Assembly (NCBI GenBank): GCA_963695375.1
Contig: OY968767.1
Location: forward strand, 1,364,001-1,428,000
Source of the DNA: JACCVL01 sp963695375
Lineage (GTDB): Bacteria > Actinomycetota > Actinomycetes > Propionibacteriales > Nocardioidaceae
Direction: 5' to 3'
Length of the DNA stretch: 64,000 nucleotides
Positions 60,286-64,000 of this stretch are shown here, in pieces. The notes below the pieces were generated by a model. That model was not told the DNA's origin. It saw only the letters and a list, made by a program, of their open reading frames with translations, and searched no databases. The position numbers and the translations under genes were made by a program. The stretch's first letter is position 1, and each line of letters begins with the position of its first letter.

Positions 60286-61874
60286 GTGCAGTCCCGGAGC
60301 GTCCCGAGCCGTCCGGCGAGGTCCTGATGCCGGTGCGGCGGGCCCTGCTGAGCGTCTACGACAAGACCGGGCTGGAGGAGCTCGCCGGCGGCTTGCACGA
60401 CGCCGGGGTCGCCCTGGTGTCCACCGGCTCGACGGCCGCACGAATCGCCGCCGCCGGGCTTCCGGTCACCCCGGTCGAGGAGGTGACCGGCTTCCCCGAG
60501 TGCCTCGACGGCCGGGTCAAGACGCTGCACCCCCGCGTGCACGCCGGGATCCTGGCCGACCGCCGGCTGGACAGTCATCGGGCCCAGCTGGAGGAGCTCG
60601 GCATCGCGCCGTTCGACCTCGTGGTGTGCAACCTCTACCCGTTCGCCGACACGGTGCAGGCCGGCGCCGCACCGGACGAGTGCGTCGAACAGATCGACAT
60701 CGGCGGGCCGTCGATGGTGCGCGCGGCCGCCAAGAACCATCCGAGTGTCGCGGTGGTGGTGGCGCCCGCGCGCTACCCGGAGGTGCTGGCGAGCGTGCGG
60801 GCCGGCGGGTTCACCCTCGCCGCTCGGCAGCGGCTGGCGGCGGAGGCGTTCGCGCACACCGCGACCTATGACGTGCACGTCGCGTCGTGGCTGGGCAGTG
60901 TGCTCAGTGACACCGGCGACGGCACCGGCTGGCCGGCGTGGGTGGGAGCGACCTGGGACCGCGCCGAGGCGCTGCGGTACGGCGAGAACCCGCACCAGCG
61001 GGCGGCTCTCTACCGGTCGGGCTTCGCGCCGCAGCCCGGGCTGGCGCAGGCCGAGCAGCTGCACGGCAAGCAGATGTCGTTCAACAACTACGTGGACACC
61101 GAGGCCGCGCTCCGCGCCGCCCACGACTTCGACCAGCCCGCGGTGGCGGTTGTCAAGCACGCGAACCCGTGCGGGATCGCGGTCGGCGCCGACGTCGCCG
61201 AGGCGCACCGCCGCGCACACGCCTGCGACCCCGTGTCCGCGTTCGGCGGCGTGATCGCCGCGAATCGGCCGGTGTCGGCGGCCATGGCCGAGCAGGTCTC
61301 CGCCGTCTTCACCGAGGTGATCGTCGCTCCGGGCTTCGACGAGCCGGCCCTCGACCTGCTGGTCGCCCGGAAGAACCTGCGGGTGCTGCGGCTGCCCTCG
61401 TATGGTGTCCAGCTGGAGTCCCGGCCGGTCAGCGGCGGGCTGCTGCTGCAGTCGGCCGACCTCGTCCGCGAGCCCGGGGACGAACCGGCCGGCTGGCAGC
61501 GGGTGGCCGGGCCGGCGCTGGCCGACGACCAGCTCGCCGACCTGGCCTTCGCCTGGCGTGCCTGCCGCGCGGTCAAGTCGAACGCGGTGCTGCTGGCCGC
61601 CGGGGGCGCCACCGTCGGCATCGGCATGGGCCAGGTCAACCGGGTCGACTCGGCCCGGCTGGCGGTCAGCCGAGCCGGGAGCCGGGCCGCCGGCTCGGTG
61701 GCCGCGTCGGATGCCTTCTTCCCCTTCGCCGACGGGCTGCAGGTGCTGGCCGACGCCGGTGTCCGCGCGGTGGCCCAGCCCGGCGGCTCCGTCCGTGACG
61801 ACGAGGTGGTCGCCGCTGCGGAGGCTGCCGGGATGACGATGTACCTCACCGGGGTGCGGCACTTCGCCCACTGA
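60282..61874 (+). CDS. purH: Bifunctional AICAR formyltransferase/IMP cyclohydrolase
   Basis: Final two steps to IMP. The 530-residue product has the MGS-like cyclohydrolase domain (LLSVYDKTGLEELA, STGSTA, TGFPECLDGRVKTLHPRVHAGILA) and the transformylase domain with the Lys-His pair in VVKHANPCGIAVG and the C-terminal DAFFPFADG. The GTG 60282 is coupled to purN; ATG 60327 (MPVRRALLSVYDK) also fits the family. FolD in this window makes the formyl donor. Confidence 0.97.
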   Translation: MSAVPERPEPSGEVLMPVRRALLSVYDKTGLEELAGGLHDAGVALVSTGSTAARIAAAGLPVTPVEEVTGFPECLDGRVKTLHPRVHAGILADRRLDSHRAQLEELGIAPFDLVVCNLYPFADTVQAGAAPDECVEQIDIGGPSMVRAAAKNHPSVAVVVAPARYPEVLASVRAGGFTLAARQRLAAEAFAHTATYDVHVASWLGSVLSDTGDGTGWPAWVGATWDRAEALRYGENPHQRAALYRSGFAPQPGLAQAEQLHGKQMSFNNYVDTEAALRAAHDFDQPAVAVVKHANPCGIAVGADVAEAHRRAHACDPVSAFGGVIAANRPVSAAMAEQVSAVFTEVIVAPGFDEPALDLLVARKNLRVLRLPSYGVQLESRPVSGGLLLQSADLVREPGDEPAGWQRVAGPALADDQLADLAFAWRACRAVKSNAVLLAAGGATVGIGMGQVNRVDSARLAVSRAGSRAAGSVAASDAFFPFADGLQVLADAGVRAVAQPGGSVRDDEVVAAAEAAGMTMYLTGVRHFAH

Positions 61875-61898
61875 CGGCGAGCCGCCGGGCGAGCCGAG

Positions 61899-62900
61899 TC
61901 AGAGCGCGGCGGCGCTGCCGTACAGCGACTGCGCCACCGACCCGAAGTACGGACCCCACATGATGTCCTTGACGCCCCGGTAGCCGAAGCTGTTGACCGA
62001 GTTGAGCGTCCCGAGCGTGCTCGCCTCGGAGTAGTCGATGAACCACGGACCGCCGGACGAGCCACCGGTCATGTCGCAGGACATCCCCTGGTCCTGCGAT
62101 CCGCCATAGGTGTCCTGCTGGACCACGGCGTGGCACCAGGCGATGTCCGTGCCGTCGTACGGCCGCGCCGCGGGGTAACCGAAGGCGTACATCTGCTCGC
62201 CTCGGGCCAGGTTGAACCCGATGCCCTGCGCGCCGACCGTGTCGGTGAGGTGCTGACCGCCGAGGGTGTTCATCACCCCGAAGGCCACGTCGTAGTCGAA
62301 GTCCCCGGACGACGCCCACTGGCCGGTGGTGACCAGCTGCCGGGCGGTGTAGGTCCCGAACGGGCGCACCCCGTCGTCGTAGCCCGGGACGAAGGCCCAG
62401 TTCGTCGCGTAGGCACCGGGACCCTCGTGCACGCAGTGCCCGGCGGTCAGCACCAGATCGCGGTTGGCCGAGGAGGTCGAGCTGCCGGAGCACACGTAGT
62501 TGGTGCCGGACAGGGTGAAGAACACCTTGCCGGTCGTCTCGGTCACCTCACCGCCGCCGGTGTAGTAGCCGCCGGTGAAGCCGGCCGCGCCCGGCTGGCC
62601 CTTCGCCGTCGGGCCGACCACGGTCGGCGCGCCGCGCTCGACCACACCGGTCGCCGAGTCCTTGGACCGGTCGGCGACCAGCCGCTCCGCCGGAACCGCC
62701 GTCCGCATCCGGTGCCGGCTCCAGTAGTCGACGATCCGCCGGTGCTCGGAGGCGGTGGTGGCCGCCTCGTGCACGCGGACGTCGCCGGCCCCGGCCGTGC
62801 CGGCGGGTCCGGCGGCGGCGCCACCGGAGGGCAGCCAGGCCAGGACGGCCGCAGTGCCGACGGTCACCGCCAGCAGGCTCGTTGCACGCCTCGTCATCAT
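61899..62900 (-). CDS. Secreted trypsin-like serine protease
   Basis: 333 residues. A signal peptide (TRRATSLLAVTVGTAAVLAW) and propeptide-like region of about 100 residues precede the S1-type domain with catalytic His in LTAGHC, Asp in DFDYDVAFG and Ser in MTGGSSGGPW. Two cysteines flank the His (VCSG and GHC) as in V8/trypsin-like bacterial proteases. ATG 62900 (or 62897) follows GAGAGGAA. It is divergent from folD. Confidence 0.9.
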   Translation of the reverse strand: MMTRRATSLLAVTVGTAAVLAWLPSGGAAAGPAGTAGAGDVRVHEAATTASEHRRIVDYWSRHRMRTAVPAERLVADRSKDSATGVVERGAPTVVGPTAKGQPGAAGFTGGYYTGGGEVTETTGKVFFTLSGTNYVCSGSSTSSANRDLVLTAGHCVHEGPGAYATNWAFVPGYDDGVRPFGTYTARQLVTTGQWASSGDFDYDVAFGVMNTLGGQHLTDTVGAQGIGFNLARGEQMYAFGYPAARPYDGTDIAWCHAVVQQDTYGGSQDQGMSCDMTGGSSGGPWFIDYSEASTLGTLNSVNSFGYRGVKDIMWGPYFGSVAQSLYGSAAAL

Positions 62901-63038
62901 CGGTTCCTCTCGGAGGGTCACCGGGCGGCGACCAATCGTCGAAGGAGTACCCCAGGTCAAACCGGGATAAACCCGGCCAGCACGCCGAGTAGGTGCCCGA
63001 TCCGTCGGCGCCCGGGCGGCGTGACAGACTCCGCAGTC

Positions 63039-63893
63039 GTGACTGCGCAGATCCTCGACGGCACGGCGGCCGCGGCCGCCATCAAGGACGACCTCACCAC
63101 CCGGGTGGCGCGGCTGCGCGAGCGCGGAGTCACTCCGGGCCTCGGCACCGTCCTCGTGGGCGACGACCCGGGCAGCCGGTGGTACGTCGCCGGCAAGCAC
63201 CGAGACTGTGCCCAGGTGGGGATCGAGTCGATCAGGGTGGACCTGCCGGCCGACGCCACGCAGGACCAGATCGAGGCCGAGGTGGACCGGCTGAACGCCG
63301 ACCCCTCCTGCACCGGGTACATCGTCCAGCTCCCGCTGCCCCAGGGTCGGGACGAGCACGCCGTCCTCGCCCGGATCGACCCGGAGAAGGACGCCGACGG
63401 GCTGCACCCCACGAACCTCGGCTGGCTGGTGCTCGGCCGGCCGGCGCCGCTGCCGTGCACCCCGCGCGGCATCCTCGAGCTGCTGCGCCGGCACGAGGTG
63501 CCGATCGCCGGTGCCCGGGTGACCGTCGTCGGCCGGGGCATCACCGTCGGGCGCTCGCTCGGGCTGTTGCTCACCAGGCGCTCCGAGAACGCCACGGTGA
63601 CGCTGTGCCACACCGGCACCGTCGACCTCGCCGCGGAGGTGTGCCGCGCGGACATCGTGGTGGCCGCGGCCGGCGTGCCGGGGATCATCACCGCGGCGAT
63701 GGTCAAGCCCGGCGCGGCCGTCCTCGACGTCGGGGTCAGCCGCGGCCCGGACGGCATCCTGGGGGACGTCGCCGACGACGTCCGCGAGGTCGCGGGCTGG
63801 GTGTCCCCCAACCCGGGCGGGGTGGGTCCGATGACCCGGGCGCTGCTGCTGTCCAACGTCGTCGAGGCAGCCGAGCGGCAGGCGGCTGCGTGA
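63039..63893 (+). CDS. folD: Methylenetetrahydrofolate dehydrogenase/cyclohydrolase
   Basis: NADP-dependent interconversion of 5,10-methylene- and 10-formyl-THF. The 284-residue product has the catalytic Tyr/Lys pair in SRWYVAGKHRDC, IVQLPLPQGRDE, the dinucleotide loop VVGRGITVGRS (ser/gly of the family) and the C-terminal PNPGGVGPMTRALLL. GTG 63039 is chosen; GTG 63021 is in frame upstream. It supplies the formyl donor for PurN and PurH. Confidence 0.96.
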   Translation: MTAQILDGTAAAAAIKDDLTTRVARLRERGVTPGLGTVLVGDDPGSRWYVAGKHRDCAQVGIESIRVDLPADATQDQIEAEVDRLNADPSCTGYIVQLPLPQGRDEHAVLARIDPEKDADGLHPTNLGWLVLGRPAPLPCTPRGILELLRRHEVPIAGARVTVVGRGITVGRSLGLLLTRRSENATVTLCHTGTVDLAAEVCRADIVVAAAGVPGIITAAMVKPGAAVLDVGVSRGPDGILGDVADDVREVAGWVSPNPGGVGPMTRALLLSNVVEAAERQAAA

Positions 63894-64000
63894 CCCCAGC
63901 GCCGGAGGGTCTCCGGCCCCTCGGCACCCTCGTGCTGGCGGCTGCGCTGGTCGCCGCGGCGAGCGGCCTGGTCCTGGTGGCGATCGGACCCTGGCGGCTC
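63890..64000 (+). CDS. DUF3017-type membrane protein, 3' end cut by the window edge
   Basis: GTG 63890 overlaps the folD stop in GTGA and the frame stays open to the last base. The 37 visible residues (TPAPEGLRPLGTLVLAAALV and on) have a hydrophobic helix. In actinobacteria a small DUF3017 membrane protein often follows folD directly. The assignment rests on this position and the hydrophobic start; most of the gene is outside the window. Confidence 0.6.
   Translation, partial: MTPAPEGLRPLGTLVLAAALVAAASGLVLVAIGPWRL

Overview
The window is a dense (roughly 73% G+C by eye) actinobacterial chromosome segment with about 51 genes. GTG starts, four-base start/stop overlaps and leaderless promoters are frequent. 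The gene content and order (rplM-rpsI-glmM, glmS-acpS-nnrD-alr, tsaE-tsaB-rimI-tsaD-groES-groEL1, guaB-guaB3-guaA, then pcrA/uvrD1-M23 peptidase-sucCD-perM-purN-purH-folD) match two conserved blocks that lie apart in Mycobacterium tuberculosis (around Rv3396c-Rv3443c and Rv0949-Rv0957). A Geodermatophilaceae-like or related soil actinobacterium is a reasonable inference, but no rRNA is present to prove it.

Layout: 1-2.8 kb, the end of an ABC-F ATPase and citrate synthase. 3-6.4 kb, ribosomal proteins L13 and S9, GlmM and a double-GNAT protein. 6.4-8.5 kb (minus strand), a DUF389 membrane protein and CoaA. 8.5-18 kb, a long plus-strand run for amino-sugar, CoA/ACP, NAD(P)HX-repair, D-alanine and t6A-tRNA functions, including a GNAT-TsaE fusion. 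18-23.9 kb, heat-shock genes (hsp20, groES, groEL1) with three CIRCE operators, interleaved with tsaD and an ECF sigma factor/membrane partner pair. 23.9-32.2 kb, a complete glycolate-use operon (aceB-glcD-glcE-glcF-lctP) with a divergent IclR regulator. 32.3-36.8 kb, guanine nucleotide synthesis. 37-46.3 kb, accessory genes: DsrE protein, HEAT-like protein, a PAS-kinase/OmpR-type two-component system, gamma-glutamyltransferase, an asymmetric heterodimeric ABC exporter, and a receiver-only/degenerate-sensor pair. 46.7-64 kb, the pcrA to folD block with two hydrolases, a B12-binding protein, a sigma-like/transmembrane fusion and a secreted trypsin-like protease.

The genes are mostly housekeeping. 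Citrate synthase, SucCD and malate synthase feed the TCA and glyoxylate routes. GlmM and GlmS make UDP-GlcNAc precursors, and Alr makes D-alanine for the wall. TsaB, TsaD and TsaE make t6A. GuaA, GuaB, PurN, PurH and FolD cover purines and one-carbon units.

Non-coding structure is richer than the gene list suggests: a 21-bp repeat family (seven copies at four intergenic loci, each next to a G-rich tract); a cluster of stable hairpins with G-rich (C-rich on the other strand) loops between guaB3 and guaA; a 16-bp hairpin between groES and groEL1; a perfect 28-bp palindrome followed by an 11-bp hairpin upstream of the B12-binding protein; a 19-G tract before pcrA; and a recurrent TANNNT box 6-8 bases before start codons.
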